DNA of 64,000 nt from Dipteronia dyeriana (GCA_032871835.1 CM065297.1:89425052-89489051), one strand, 5' to 3'. Numbered from the stretch's first letter, positions 37,801-50,153 are shown. Notes: a model not told the origin generated them from the letters alone. Translations and numbers: made by a program.

Positions 37801-40800
37801 TTAAACAACTTTGTATATAAATCATATTTTGATCCAAATTATAGCCAACTTAGTTTTATCTTTCGGTAAAACTATTCTTGAAAGTTATGTTTATCCATTT
37901 GTTAAATCTTCTTGAAATAGGTTTAATAAAAAAAAACTCAAACTTGCCATATCAATTCCAAAAAGGGTCAAGTAAGACTAATCTCAAAATTTATATATAG
38001 AATGTTGATTTACCATAGATGAAACAAAGTTTATATATTGAAAATCATATTTGTTCTCCAAGAAAAGAGTGTTTCTTCGGCTTCGAATATGATTTTTCTA
38101 AAAAGTCCAATGAATCAAACATTTCATCTTCAATAACTTGCTTTTGATGTATTTCTTATTCGGCATTTTGATGAATGATTTTGCTGGGTAAAAAAAGACT
38201 TTGCTATGGTAGTCTATACACTCTGTAAATCCAACAGCTGATGTCATATACTGTAAAAATAATCATTTAAAGTCGACAATGTCATCCTTATACAATCCAA
38301 ACCCAAGACTGCTCAACAAAACCATCATTCAGCTGCATAATCTACCACAGTTCCTGTTCTGGTTTTTTCAAATTATCTTCCATATTCTAGTTGGTGTAGG
38401 CATCTAAAACAAAAAAGACAATTCTTTAAAACTTCCAAAAGCATTCATATCAAGCTTAAAGGTCAGAGACCTTTCTCAAGCCTTTAACACATCTTTAGCA
38501 AATTTTCGTATGTTTAAATTGGTAGGAGGCTATAACATGGCTGAGTTATTAGCAAAGGTGGATCGAATATTGTAAAACTTCAAAATCTTGAATAACTCTG
38601 TATATAAATCATAACTAGACCCAAACTGCAACCGACTTTGTTTTATCACATCTATTGGTAAAACTATTCTTGAAAGTGTTTTATTAAAATAAAAAATTCC
38701 AAAATAGGCCAAGTTAGACTAAGTTTATAAATAATAGGTAGAATATTTATTTACCATAGATGTTGCAAAGTCAATATATTCAAAATCATATCTGTTCCCC
38801 AAGAAAATAATGTTTCTTCGGAATCGAACAAGATTTGTTCTCAAAAATCCTCGGCATCCAACAGTCCATTTTCAATAACTTGCTTTTGATGTGCTTTTTT
38901 TTCGGCATTTTGATTGTAAAAATGGTTTAGCAGGGTGAAAAAAAAGACTTCGCTATATCAATCCATACGCTCATTAAATCCAACATTTGATCTCATATAC
39001 AGCAGATAAAATCGTCTATAGCAGACAATATAGTCCCTATACATTCGAAACCCAAGACTGCTCGAAGCAAAACCATCATTCAGCTGTATAATCTCCCACA
39101 TTTCACGTTTTAGTTTTTTCAATTTATCTTCCAAGCTTTTAACACGTCTTTTGTAAATTTTTGGAGGTTTAAATTGAGAGGCAACTTTAAAATGGCTGAG
39201 TCACCAGCATAAATGTATCAAATAATGTAATACTTTAAAATATTGAGCAACTCATATATAAATCATAACTAGTACAAACTGTTGCCGACTTAGTTTTACC
39301 CTTTCGGTAAAACTATTCTTGAAAGTTACGTTTATCCTTTTGTTTAATCTTCTTGGAATTGTTTTAATGAAACAAAAAAAAAACTCAAACTTCCTATAGC
39401 AATTCCAAAATGGGCCAAATAAGACTTAGCTCATAAATAATAGGTAGAATATTTATTTACCATAGATTAAGCAAAGTTAATATATTCAAAATCATATTTG
39501 TTCTCCAAGAAAAGATTGCTTCTTCGGCCTTCGACCAAGATTTGTTCAAAAAAATCGACGACATTGATCAATCCATCTTAAAAAACTTGCTTTTGATATA
39601 CTTCTTTTTCGGTATTTTGATTATAGACCATTTGTAGAATGGTTAGCTAGGTGAAAAACGACTTTGTTATAGAAGTCAATACTTTCCGTAAATCCAACCA
39701 CCAATCTAATATACTGTAAATAAAATTGTCTATAGCCGACAATGTAATCCATATACATTCGAAACCGAGACTGCTTAAACATAACCATCATTCAATTGTA
39801 TAATCTACCACGGTTTATGTTACGATTATTTCAATTTATTTTTCGTAATCTTGTTGGTGTAGGCATCTGGAACTAAGAAATAAGGCAATTCTTTAAAACA
39901 AGCATTCATATCATGCATAAAGGTCTTAGACCTTTCTCAATCTTTTAACATATCTTTGGCAAAATTTTCTAGGTTTATATTGGGAGGAGGCTTTAACATG
40001 GCTGGGTCACTAGCAAAAGTTGATCAAATATTATAAAACTTTAAAATCTTTAACCACTCTGTATAGATATCATAACTAGGTACAAACTGCAGTCGACTTT
40101 GTTTTATCATATCTTTTGGTAAAATTATTCTTGAAAGTTATGTTTCTCTACTTGAAAGTGTTTAAAAAAAAAAACTCAAACTTCCTATAACAATTACAAA
40201 ATAGGCTAAGTTAGACTAAGCTCATAAATAATAGGTAGAATATTTGTTTACCATAAATGTATCAAAGTCAATTTATTCAAAATCATACATGTTCTCCAAG
40301 AAAAAAGTGGTTCTTCGGAATCAAACATGATTTTTTTCACAAAAATCATCGGTATCGAACAATCCATCTTCAACAACTTGCTTTTGATGTGCTTCTTTTT
40401 CAGCATTTTGATTGTAAAAATGGTTTAGTAGGGTGAAAAAAAGACTTTGCTATGACAATCCATACGCTCCTTATCTCTAATCACTGATCTCATATACTGT
40501 AAATAAAATCGTCTATAGCTAACAATGTAGTCCATAGAAATTCGAAACCCAAGACTGCGCGAAGCAAAACCATCATTTCAGCTGTATAATCTCCTACGGT
40601 TCACGTTTCAATTTTTTTAATTTAACTTCCAAGCTTTTAACACATCTTCTATAAATTTTTGGAGGTTTAAATTGAGAGACGACTTTAACATAGCCGAGTC
40701 ACAAACATAATTGGTTCGATTATTGTCAAACTTTAAAGTCTTGAATAATTATATATATAAATCATAACTAGATCCAAACTGCAACCGACTTAGTTTTATC

Positions 40801-41580
40801 TATTTTGTGAAACTATTCTTAAAATTTATGTTTATCCGTTTGTTAAATCTTCTTGAAATTGTTTTATTAAAACAAAAAAACTTAAACTTCCTATACTAAG
40901 TCCAAAATGAGACAAATAAGACTAAGCTCATAAATAATAGTTAGTATATTGATTTACCATAGATGAAGCAAAGTTAATATATTCAAAATCATAATTGTTC
41001 TCTAAGAAAAGAGTGCTTCTTCAGCTTCGAACATGATTTGTTCTTAAAAATCCATGGCATTGACCGGTCCATCTTCAATAACTTGTTTTTGATGTATTTC
41101 TTTTTTGGCATTTTGATTATAAACCATTGTAGAATGGTTTAGCTGAGTGAAAAAAAAAGACTTTTCTATGAAAATCTGTACGCTCCGTAAATCCAACCAT
41201 CGATCGCATACTGTACATAAAATCATCTATAAATGACAATGTAATTCCTATACATTCGAAACCCGAGACTGCTCAAACAAAACCATCATTTAGCTGCATA
41301 ATCTCTCACGGTTCATGTTTCGGTTTTTTCAATTTATCTTCAATGTTGTTGTTGGTGTAGGAATATGGGGCAAAAAAATAAGGCAATTGTTCAAAACTTT
41401 CACGAACACATTCATATCATGCATAAATGTTCGAGACCTTTCTCAAGCTTTTAACACATCTTATACAAATTTTCGGAGGTATAAATTTGGAGGAGACTTT
41501 AATAGCACTGGGGCACTAGCATAAATGGATAGAATATTATAAAACCTTAAAAACTTGTATAACTCTGCATATAATTAAAC
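31830..41580. repeat. Higher-order tandem array, ~0.7-0.8 kb monomers, 13 units
   Basis: Monomers carry the common landmarks GGTAGAATATTGATTTACC, AACTTGCTTTTGATGT and GACAATGTAATCCCTATACA. Units start (by the AAGACTAA landmark) near 32101, 32908, 33671, 34449, 34939 (truncated), 35608, 36415, 37219, 37965, 38706, 39411, 40202 and 40907, plus partial ends. Four subtypes are diagnosable. A has AAACCATTCGTAGAATGG-like text. B has AAGTCTTCAAAACC with CATTTCATGCAT. C has a short form TTTTGATGAATG. D has an ~100-bp deletion leaving CTTCCAAGCTTTTAACAC. The order is A-B-C-D-A-B-A-B-C-D-A-D-A. The minus strand carries recurrent coding-like stretches, but no intact gene is recognised. Confidence 0.85.
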
Positions 41581-41614
41581 TTCACTTGACCATGAAACTA
41601 TTTTATGAAGATAC

Positions 41615-41670
<56 letters not shown>

Positions 41671-42274
41671 CTATGAACTTTAAATTAATTGCATTTCAAA
41701 TCGAAGCACTATAGGTCTTTATCAAAAACAATATAAATGAAAACAACACCATGAAAGCAATTACTAATAATAATTTTTGGATATGCATTACCTCTTTTAT
41801 CAATATATGTGTGGGTAACAGGGAATGACACATCATACAAATAATTTCTAGGAAATTAAATGGAGCTTAGTCTTTTTCACCAATAATGTGTTAACATTCA
41901 TTTTGGGAATTAACAGCAATATAAATCATGGACCTCGTAATAATATTTAATTTATGATTAAAATCTATTCATTTCTCGATCATACGAAGAGATCAAACTA
42001 AATATATGTACACATACCCCATATCATTTCTAGAATACAGTAGATACACTAAAACTATAACATACGCTTTTAAGATTATTAAAAAAAAAATTATTACTAT
42101 AGATATCCATATAATATATAAAAGTTGACCCTCATGCACCATATCACCGTGAGGAAACTCTGGATTTAAATGCATTCATTTCTTTCTTTTATAAAATATA
42201 ATTGTATTTTTTTTATATATATATTAATACGACAAAATGATTATGTAATTTGATTACAATTATGAAACTAAGGG
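41581..42274. other. AT-rich intergenic with long (TA)n tract
   Basis: A (TA)n microsatellite runs at about 41620-41667, directly after the array end. The rest is AT-rich with no gene. The last ~70 bases are the left half of a site whose unoccupied duplicate lies near 46815-46960. Confidence 0.6.
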
Positions 42275-43020
42275 GGGTGTATTCAATTAGGATTCTTAAG
42301 AACATTTAAAGACATTTTTTAAATGACAGATTTTTATGGATTTCTATGGACTTTTATTGATTTGTTTAGACATTTATCTCAGACATTTATGAATTTGTTT
42401 AGACATCTATCTCAGACTTTCATGGATTTGTTATCTTATACTTCTATTATAGATGGATTGGTTGAGACATTCAAATACAATTTATAATAAACCCGTAAGA
42501 AAACTTATCAACCATCTAATAGATATCATCACTGAACTACTTAAAACAAACTGAAATATGAACTAAAAAATATGAATTAAAATGAAGCAAATCTCTCATT
42601 CTATAAACAAATATATGAACCCAAAAAGAAGTAAATCCTTGATTCACACTATACTATTAAAGAACGATGAAAGAATATAAACAAACAATAATACACTAAT
42701 AGAATAACTCAGCAAACAATAATAAAACATTTGTATATTCAACTGATCATATAAACAAACAATAATAAACTAATTGAATACCCAAGCAAAGTTATATATA
42801 TAATTTGAAAAAAAGCATAACCTTAAACCAAACATTGTCGCAACTGGCCACCATTTGATCCACGATTTTTAATTAATTCTCTATAACTTCAAATCATACA
42901 AAATTTGAAATGGAAAATCTAGACATATAGGATATACCACAATAAAATTATCAATTTAATCCATGACCATTTGTATATGAAAACATTCATTTTTTCCTTG
43001 TTTCTCGAATCTATCCAGCT

Positions 43021-44640
43021 GAAATCAATAATGACATTTGTCCACTTCAAAAATTACAAAAATATTTATACTCATTTATAAATCATAAAATTTCATATTA
43101 GACATAATATTCTATATAAATATAATTTTTCATAATTTTATAGATAGAAAAACTTACCCAAATAAATTTATGAATTCTGGTTTCTCGAATTTGTACGGGA
43201 GAAATCAATATTGACATTTGTCCACTCCAAAAATTATAAAAGATTTTATACTTATTTATAAATCATGAAAGTTTTCAGATTTACATTAGACATAAAATTC
43301 TATATAAATATAAGTTTTCATAGTTTTTTAGATAGAAAAACTTACCCAACTAAATTTAAGAATTCTGGTTTCTCTAATCTATCCATGAGAAATCAATATT
43401 GTCCTTTGCTCACTCCAAAATTTATAACAATTTTTATACCTATTTGTAAACCACCAAATTTTGTAGATTCACATTACACATAATATTCTATATAAATATA
43501 AGTTTTAATACTTTTCTAGATAGAAAAAATTACAGAAATAAATTTACGAATTCTGGTTTCTCGAATCTGTCCAGCACAAAATCAATATTGACCTTTATTC
43601 ATTCCTAAATTTATAACAATTTTTATACTTATTTATAAATAAAGGGATTTTGTAGATTAACATTTGTTGACGTCGGTTTCTGGATTGTATCAGAAAAGCC
43701 AACAAGGATTGGATTTCGGCTGTGATTCCAAAGAGAAAGAGAAGGAGAAAATAACCAAGACACGAGTTTTTTAATTGGTAAAACTCCGATGACCGGAGAA
43801 ACGTCCACGGGTGGTTGAATGATCAACCAAGCCAAAATCCACTATGAATTTATAATATTACAAGCTCCCGATCTCTCTTTCTTCTCTCTGTATTTTTATA
43901 TGATTGTTGTATATATCTTTTTTGGCTAGATTATGGGTCTATTTATATGTTTATAAAACCATAATCTGCTTTATACAAGTAATATATCTTTGTATTTGAT
44001 TATGATTACTTGCTTGAAGCAGACTGTCTTCTTTCCTGTTTCGGAGTCTTCTATTGAAATCGAATGGGAGTTTAGTAATGTAGTCTAATTAGAACGTATT
44101 TCCTTTTAAGAGCGTAGTCTTTTTGAAGAAATAAAGTTGTTGCCTGATTGAGAACCATTCTTGCTTAGCATTATGTTCTTATTGGGATTCCTTCTTGATA
44201 CGGATATCTTCGTGTATTTAATGACCTAATCCGTGTGAACTAAGCGCTAGGCTTTTTATTCAGTTTGCTTCATATTTGTCTCGAGTAAGGATAATACCCG
44301 CTGGTCCCGAGTAACATCATTTGATCTCTAGTAGAAACGTCATTTAACCAGTCCCGATTATCGTTAACTGATCCCGAGTAGTATATGACGTCGATTGACC
44401 ATGAGTAGGTTTTATTCAAAATCTGCTTACTCGGGTTTTCTCTTCTTTGGTGATGTCTTGTAGGATATTTTCTGAATGTCTATTTGGATGTCCACCTGGC
44501 AATTTATCCTCTTTGTTGATGACGTGTACGTACGATAAAATTCACATGTGACAACATTAGACATAAGATTATATCCTCATATATTTTTCATGATTTTCTA
44601 GATAGAACAACTCACCCAATAAATTTATGAATTCTGGTCA
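43021..44640. repeat. Tandem repeat, four ~185-bp units, last one split
   Basis: Units begin RAAATCAATAWTGAC at 43021, 43201, 43389 and about 43577 (spacings 180, 188 and 188). Each runs through ATTCTATATAAATATA, AGATAGAAAAACTTAC and GAATTCTGGTTTCTC. The fourth unit is interrupted at 43664 by the solo LTR and resumes at 44554, ending near 44640. Confidence 0.75.
43665..44553 (+). mobile_element. Solo LTR, 889 bp
   Basis: The sequence starts TGTTGACGTCGG and ends CACATGTGACA (TG...CA), with the 5-bp target duplication ACATT at 43660-43664 and 44554-44558. Deleting it restores the fourth unit of the surrounding tandem repeat (GATTA-ACATT-AGACATAA). No internal retrotransposon sequence is present, so this is a recombination remnant. 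ORFs inside it are not coding. The family is not recognised. Confidence 0.85.
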
Positions 44641-45164
44641 TTTGTCAAAATAGAGGGGTTCCAGTAAGCTTTTGTATATTTCAAAAGCTAAAGTCCACCA
44701 AAATCCTTAGGGAGAAGGCTTGACTTGTTATGACTTTTGATATTCATACTTTTTACTATCAAGTCCACTAAAACCCATGACTTAAGAAAATCCTTTAAAA
44801 TTTTATCTCAATTGAATACACCTTGATTTTTTATAGATATTTTTAATGTCACAGTTCAATACACCTGGATATGGAAAGACTCTTTAAAAATCTATAGAAA
44901 TCCGAATTAAATATCACTAGATTAATATTGACTCTTTTAAAGTCTTTAAAAATCCAAATTTAATACACATATATTTATAAAGTCTTTAAATATCCTTAAA
45001 AATCCTAATTCAATACACCTATAAGATAACAATTATATAAACTCTTTTTATATATTAAAAAAAAAAAACATTCGCAGCATCTTTAAAAACAAACACAAAA
45101 ACCCTGATATATATATATATATATATATATAAGGCAAGATGATTAGACAATATGATTATACTTA

Positions 45165-46660
45165 AGGGATATTATTATTTTCCACTCTCTAACTTGAGTA
45201 ATAGTCATTTTTCACCTTTTAACTTTTGTTAACTTTTTAATAAAAATACTATTATACCCTTCCCCCTCTCTAATTCAGTTTTAAATTTTATTTTTTTAAA
45301 AAATAAAAATTCAACATAATGTCATAATATCATCACCAGATTCGATATCTGCCGTTGATATCGCAGATCGACGGTGTAGAAAATCAAGAAAAAAAAAGCA
45401 AAAACAAATTCAACATCTTCGTCATGAAACCCATAAACTTTCTAAAACCCAGAATCCAAACAATCACCACCCAGTAGGCATGCCCATGGTTCCGGAAGGA
45501 GTCAGAATCGGAACCGGAACCGCCGGTGAATCGAAACCGTAGACCGACGGTTCCGGTTCCGGTTCCATCGGTTCTAGTCCGGTTCCTCTTTTTTTTTACA
45601 ATTTAGCATAAGAAAAATAAAAAAAAATTATAAAAAAAAATTATTATAAAACCGAACCGGAACCGAACCGCCGGTTCCAGGACGGTTTTTTTCGGAGGAG
45701 ATTCGAAACCAAACCTTCAACCCCACGGTTTCGGAACCGGTTCCACAGTTCCGGTTCCGGTTCATTTCACACAGTTCGAACCGTGGTCATGTCTACCGCA
45801 CAGGGGTGCCGACGGTGGTGATTTCAGTTGGGGGTGGACATGACCACAACTACACCCTCACTGCTCTCTTCGCCGGACCATTTCCACACCGCCACGACCT
45901 CCAGGAAAAACACCCCAACAAACCACAAGCAACACAAAAATCACCACCTCCTAAATCTAGCCACCACCCCCAATCGAAATCCCTAAATCGAAATCAACCA
46001 ACCACAACCCACAATCTAATTCGAAATCACCACAACCACTGCCATAAATCCAAATAAACCAACCACAACCCACACCATAATTCGAAATCACCTAACCACA
46101 ACCTCCATCCCCAATTGAAATCGATCACGGCCACCACTCCCAATCCAATCTAAGAAGAAGAGAGTGGTGTGAGAGGAAGAGAAAGAAAAGAAATGGGGGG
46201 ACAGAGAGAGTGCGTGCGTCAGGGAGAGTGAGAAGAAGAGAGTGGTGTGAGAGGATTTAAAAGAAGAGAAACAGGTGAGAGACTGAGAGAGAGAGCGTCA
46301 GGGAGAGAGAAAGAGAAAGAGAAAGAGAAGAGACCAGTGGCCGGTGGAGAGTAAGAGAAAGAAGATGAACGAGGAAAGAGAGTGTGTTAGAGAGAGAGAG
46401 AGAGAGATGGAGTTAGGTTGAATTGATTTTTTATTTTATCTTTTATACATATTTATTTTTAATAGTTTTTAACTATACACTGTTAAGTTACAAATATACC
46501 CTTATCCACATAACAAAATATTCCATTTTATTGACGGAATAGTAACGGTAGGGTGCATTTTGACGGTTAACTGAAATTAGAGGGTGGAAATCAGTCCTTA
46601 CTCAGATGGTGGAAAATGACCAATTCCTTATAAGTGAGGGTGGAAATTATTAATATCCCT
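45165..46660. mobile_element. MULE-like TIR element with captured-like interior
   Basis: The ends read AGGGATATTATTATTTTCCAC (from 45165) and, reverse-complemented, AGGGATATTAATAATTTCCAC (to 46660). The 8-mer TATGATTA occurs at 45151-45158 and at 46660-46667, a possible target duplication although six bases separate the left copy from the TIR. The interior has a C-rich, gene-like part (45800-46150) and long GA-rich tracts (46145-46410). The 83-codon ORF at 45806-46057 is of biased composition and unsupported. A small hAT-type element is nested at 45475-45795. Confidence 0.55.
45475..45795. mobile_element. hAT-type MITE nested in MULE-like element
   Basis: The left end TAGGCATGCCCATGGTTCC and the reverse complement of the right end TAGACATGACCACGGTTCG match at 15 of 19 positions. 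The interior is made of GGTTCCGGTTCCGG-type repeats in both orientations around an AT-rich centre, a common design of plant hAT MITEs. The flanking octamers CCACCCAG (45467-45474) and CCGCACAG (45796-45803) agree at 6 of 8 positions, consistent with an aged 8-bp target duplication. Confidence 0.6.
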
Positions 46661-48723
46661 ATGATTAATGTTTATTCATTTCTTTTATTGAGTAATATTA
46701 ATTTATCCAAATTTGGTATCTAAATATGGTACTCAAATGACATTGCACCACTCATATTCATTCATTTAAATCAAACAAATTTAATACAATCTAAATAAAT
46801 GGATGAGAGTGTTGCTATATATATATATATATTAATAAGACAGAATAGAAAATTTTATTACAATTATAAAACAATATAACAATTATTTATACTCTTTCTA
46901 TATATACATTTTTAAGCCATTCACAACATCCTTTAAAAAAACACAAAAACCCTATTATATTCTTATTTTGAATAGACTTTAAGTTTATTCTATTAAACCA
47001 CATAATCATAATATCCAAAATCTCTCTCATCTTTCTCGATTTTCTCTATAAAAACCATATAAAATCTAACATTTTTTCCAACTCATTTCATCGACTCTTA
47101 ACACTCAAACAGTGGGGTAAAGTGGGGTATTGGATGATATTGGGTGGTAAAAGTAATTTCTACTTATTTTTTTAATATTTTGTTGAATATTTTTAATCTA
47201 TTGATTTTTTTTGGTTATGATGTTTGCCAAATGCCTCTTGCAAAAACTTACATCATTCTCAGGTATCAATTTTTGTTTTTTATGAAATACTTTAGTAGTT
47301 AAAAATGTAATCTTGGATAGATTATTGTTGTGACGTATTTCGGTATTTTTATCATGTTTGTTTTGGTGAACAAAACATGAAACAAAGATTTTTAACTTTG
47401 GTGGACTTGGATTTTTAATTAGCTGATGTTCGCAATACAACCCTCCGGTAAGTCTACCATCCCGTTCATCACTACCAATACTGGAAAATCAATGGACCGG
47501 TTGAGATTTGTGAGGTGCTCTGTACTTACAGATGATAGATTCGATAGATAAACTAATACTATAGATAAACTAATACTATAAATATATATTAGGGTTTTAG
47601 TCTTTAGTTCTAAATCTAACAATGTATTGCTTTTTTTTTTTGTAAAAAAAAAAAATTATATCTACCCAGATTTTTTGTAAGGAAATTTACACATATTTTT
47701 TATAGTTTTTTTTTCATTCCATTTTTAACCTTTTTGTTTTGTTTTGTTTTTGTTTTTTAGAGTGTATTAAATATACATTAAATGCACTATAATTATTTCC
47801 GAAAAAAATGAATTTTAATTATTCTTATACAGTAAATGATAATTAATAAATATTTTTCAAAGCAAATTAAAATATCAATTGTAAATATTAAATTAATGGT
47901 AATCCGTTTGCTACGGAATTAATACTAAATTTTAAATATATCAATACTAATATATTAATATAACAAAACAAAAATTTTAAAATAATATTTTTAATCAAAT
48001 ATTAATGGTAAGATATTAAAAACATTAACTATTGAATTCAATTCAATTGATTCTTTTCCTAAATATATGAAATTCACTCATATTATTTTTTATAAATTGT
48101 AATAAATAATTTTTGTTACAATAAAAATAAAAATAACTCCACTATTATTTACATCTCAATAAAATTTTTAACATTTTTTTATTTTTGTATTGAATCATAT
48201 ATGAGAGAACGCGTGAAAAATAAATAAAAGTAAATTTATTAAAAAAAATGAAATATCCTTAGAAAATACGTGTGGAAAAATAAATTAATTTATCACTAGT
48301 CTTGACAATAACTTTCATGGAGTTAAAAAGTTTTTGAATACTTCTACAACTATTTTTATAATTAACGTTTATGTATATATATATAAACATAATTATAAAA
48401 CCTTTAAGTACATCCCAATTTACTCGATTTTTTTATAAACGGTAATAACTAAATATTTTTCAAAACAAATTAATATATATATATATATATATATAGAATA
48501 ATCTAAATCCAATCCTCAAAGATCTCAACAAAGTGACAACTTGAGTGCTATTGTGAATATTAATTGTTATTAATTGTTTAAAATTTGGGATCGGTTAACA
48601 AAATTTATTTCATTATCGTGTTAATTACGAGATTTTCTCTTGATTACCTATTGACTTTGTAATTTAATGATTGTCTCTTGATTGCTTTTTTTATGACTCT
48701 TGATTGCCTTTTAATTTTTATAT
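46661..48723. other. AT-rich intergenic with duplicated segment
   Basis: No gene is supported. About 46815-46960 is homologous to the sequence that flanks the 2.7 kb TIR element (42205-42274 joined to 45023-45110) and lacks the element. A (TA)n tract lies at about 46818-46834, another at 48476-48495. Confidence 0.55.
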
Positions 48724-48902
48724 GAGTAATGCTAGACGTTTTAATTTTTTTTTCATAAATTCTATCCAAAATGATGTGGCACGTAAGGTATCAGCATTAC
48801 ATCAATCAACACATAATCTTATGATTTATAAGAAACTGACACCTCACGTGCCACATCATTTGGGATATAATTTGGATTTTTTTTAAACGTCTAGTATTAC
48901 TC
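48724..48902. mobile_element. Mutator-type MITE with perfect 9-bp TSD
   Basis: The left arm GAGTAATGCTAGACGTTT and the reverse complement of the right arm GAGTAATACTAGACGTTT differ at one position. The arms extend to ATGATGTGGCACGTRAGGTRTCAG. The 9-bp flanks TTTTTATAT at 48715-48723 and 48903-48911 are identical. A 9-bp duplication is the hallmark of the Mutator superfamily. The element is 179 bp and non-coding. Confidence 0.82.
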
Positions 48903-49030
48903 TTTTTATATTATATAGATATAGAAATGTAGGGTTGTTTAATTTATTATATAGGTGAATTGAAAATTATTTATTGCATTAATTGAAATTTGACTCATCT
49001 CTATCTCTTTAGTAAAATATATATTAAAAA

Positions 49031-49297
49031 TTAGGGATAATTATCTCGCTGACCATCAACTCTTGCCATCACTATCAAAATGGCCAACAGATGGGGAATC
49101 GGTTTCAAAATTGCCATTTTTGGTAAACAATGTTACACTAATGACCATTACATCCAATTTCATCCATTTCCCTCCAATAAATGACATTTTGGTAAATAAG
49201 GGATATCATTAATTTATTTTAGATATTTTTTAGAAATCAATTTTTCATTTGTTTTTTAAAATAAATAATTATATTTATTGTATGTATATACACAAAC

Positions 49298-49354
<57 letters not shown>

Positions 49355-49872
49355 TCTTTTCAACTTATCTCAAATACACTTTTTAGAATTTTAATCTTCT
49401 AAAAAAAGAAAAAAAATTATATATATATATATTCAACTTTTTTCAAATAAATTTTTTAGAATTTTTAGAATTTGTAGTCTTAACTCTTAATCTTCTCAAA
49501 CAATAATATATAAATATTTCTATTCAACTTATCTCAAATATATTTTTTAGAATTTTTAGATTTTATAACTATAATCTTCTCAAAAAAATAAATATATATA
49601 TATGTTATATGTATATACATACACTAAATATAATTATTTGTTTCAGAAAACAAAAGAAAAATTGATTTCCAAAAAATATCTAAAATAAATTAATGATATC
49701 CCTTATTTACCAAAATGCTACTTATTAGATGGAAATTGATGGAATTGGATGGAATGACCATTAGTGTAAATTTGTTTTACCAAAAATGGTCATTTTGAAA
49801 CCAATTATCCATCCGATGATCATTTTGATAGTGGTGGCAAGAGTTGATGGCCACCAGGGTAATTATCCCTAA
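49031..49872. mobile_element. 842-bp foldback element with ~280-bp arms
   Basis: The left end TTAGGGATAATTATCTCGCTG pairs with the reverse complement of the right end TTAGGGATAATTACCCTGGTG. The arms match over roughly 280 bp (49031-49310 and about 49600-49872), separated by (TA)n and AT-rich sequence with internal repeats of CAACTTWTCTCAAATA. The end motif resembles that of the 45165 element (RGGGATAWT). No coding capacity and no clear target duplication. Confidence 0.7.
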
Positions 49873-50153
49873 AAAATATTACAATGCTTTAAGTCAAAAA
49901 CAGTAAATTTGTATACTTTTTAAATTAATTATTTTCTTAAGTATGCGAGTTATAACAAAATAAAGAATTACTATTCATCATCAATACGAAGCCTTTGATA
50001 TGAGGTAATTGATATTTTAAAACTATTAAACTTCTTAAAAGTTTTATTTTGTAGGAAAAAAAAACTGGAATTATTAAGCATTTGAATTTTGAAGTCATTA
50101 ATAAATAGATGGATTGATTTTGTTTTAGGCTTATTTAGTCTACAAAGTACCAT

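Larger units (their letters stand above)
42275..45022. mobile_element. 2.7 kb TIR element with tandem repeats and a nested LTR
   Basis: The left end GGGTGTATTCAATTAGGATT (about 42275) and the reverse complement of the right end GGTGTATTGAATTAGGATT (to 45022) form a TIR that continues TTAAGRAYATTTAAAGAC. Further partial copies of the end (TCAATTGAATACACC and TTCAATACACC) occur at about 44806 and 44848, suggesting repeated terminal insertions. It contains a ~185-bp tandem repeat and a solo LTR. No transposase frame remains. The superfamily is unresolved. Confidence 0.65.

Noticed and set aside
31830..41580. CRISPR-like or gene-cluster interpretation of the repeats
   Set aside because: The units are ~0.75 kb contiguous tandem monomers in a plant nuclear context, not short repeats with unique spacers, and no intact gene is present.
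45806..46057. 83-codon Pro/His/Asn-rich ORF
   Set aside because: It consists of CCACAACC-type repeats inside a MULE-like element, with no domain.
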